Shown piece by piece: positions 20,262-20,683 of a DNA stretch of 20,683 bases (its first letter is position 1; every line of letters begins with the position of its first letter). The translations under genes were made by a program, and so were the position numbers. Under the pieces are notes generated by a model, which made no database searches, was not told the origin of the DNA, and was given only the letters and a program-made list of their open reading frames with translations. Source of the DNA: a virus. The stretch lies in IMG/VR virus record IMGVR_UViG_3300025698_001288, positions 1 to 20,683 of that record; one strand, 5' to 3'.

Positions 20262-20683
20262 ATGAAAATACCGAACATTAGAAGTAAAAAACCCGGTGAT
20301 CCTGTCAGTGCCAGAGAATTTAATTCACTAGTAAACACTGTTAAAACATTAACTAAATCTCTTCTGTCTAATGGTTACAGTGGTAGTAGTGGTTCATTAA
20401 CTAGACAACCAAAAAATACCGCAAAAACACAAGTGTATACTGTTGTTACTTGCATCAATTATGCTTCTCAAAATACCTATACACTCGAAATCGCCGGTAG
20501 CAAAGAAATTGAAGTAAGTGCCCCATTTATAACATATGATGGAGATGGTGATTTACGACACTATATACCATGGTTTCCTGTTGGCTCAGGTGTGGAGGTA
20601 ATAAAAGAAGACGGCATCTGGTACATAAAAGAAACGCTGATATATGTTGGCGACGATGAGGATAGCTCACTGCGTTGGAACGA
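20262..20683 (+). CDS. Tail-tip or fibre protein, N-terminal part (3' cut by window edge)
   Basis: Open from ATG 20262 to the window end, about 140 residues. It begins KIPNIRSKKPGDPVSAREFN, where GDPVSAxEFNxLVxxV is a recurring start of phage tail or fibre proteins. A Ser/Gly-rich linker (GYSGSSGS) follows, then a beta domain (VYTVVTCINYASQNTYTLEI). The ribosome site is weak, and the gene starts one base after the previous stop, so translation is probably coupled. Confidence 0.6.
   Translation, partial: MKIPNIRSKKPGDPVSAREFNSLVNTVKTLTKSLLSNGYSGSSGSLTRQPKNTAKTQVYTVVTCINYASQNTYTLEIAGSKEIEVSAPFITYDGDGDLRHYIPWFPVGSGVEVIKEDGIWYIKETLIYVGDDEDSSLRWN

Overview
This window is the packaging, head and tail module of a tailed dsDNA phage or prophage, almost certainly a siphovirus. 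Nearly all genes are on the + strand, packed head to tail with ATGA or short overlaps, in the usual late-gene order: small terminase candidate, large terminase, portal, MuF-type minor head protein, protease/scaffold, decoration protein, major capsid, connector and tail completion proteins, tail tube, chaperone, tape measure, distal tail proteins. Portal, MuF protein, protease/scaffold and completion proteins are Mu-like. The decoration and capsid pair look like lambda gpD/gpE, so the head module is mosaic. The phage DNA is AT-rich by eye with good AGGAG-type ribosome sites, so the host is a bacterium, but I cannot name it. The first 311 bases carry the visibly more GC-rich 3' end of an RmlB-type dTDP-glucose 4,6-dehydratase gene, either flanking host DNA or a phage cargo gene.

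Layout. 1-311: rmlB 3' end. 312-2055: four small unknown genes, one possible lipopeptide and a 376-base non-coding stretch (1013-1388) rich in inverted repeats. 2056-2414: a non-coding junction with palindromes and a strong terminator. 2415-4219: terminase. 4251-4633: a structured element, a SEC-C zinc protein and a one-pass membrane microprotein. 4647-8901: portal, MuF fused to an ADP-ribosyltransferase, a small partner gene, and protease with a nested scaffold. 8964-11018: decoration protein and major capsid. 11042-11480: terminator, membrane microprotein and a broken small ORF. 11508-14192: an unknown gene, a beta-helix protein and a fibre protein. 14189-15718: connector and completion genes. 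15732-17350: PT-tailed protein, tail tube, chaperone. 17355-20683: tape measure and distal tail genes, the last cut by the window edge.

The most unusual signals are: (i) a dispersed structured element, present three times at 4251-4299, 9788-9842 and 16332-16390, each beginning a few tens of bases after a stop codon; two copies lie directly upstream of the two major virion proteins (capsid and tube); (ii) ribosome-binding sites presented in hairpin loops just before those same two genes; (iii) a MuF protein carrying a complete-looking R-S-E ADP-ribosyltransferase domain, probably injected with the DNA; (iv) two unrelated virion proteins that both end in Pro-Thr tandem repeats; (v) a long pseudoknot-capable non-coding region in the left arm, holding a repeat shared with the rmlB 3' end.
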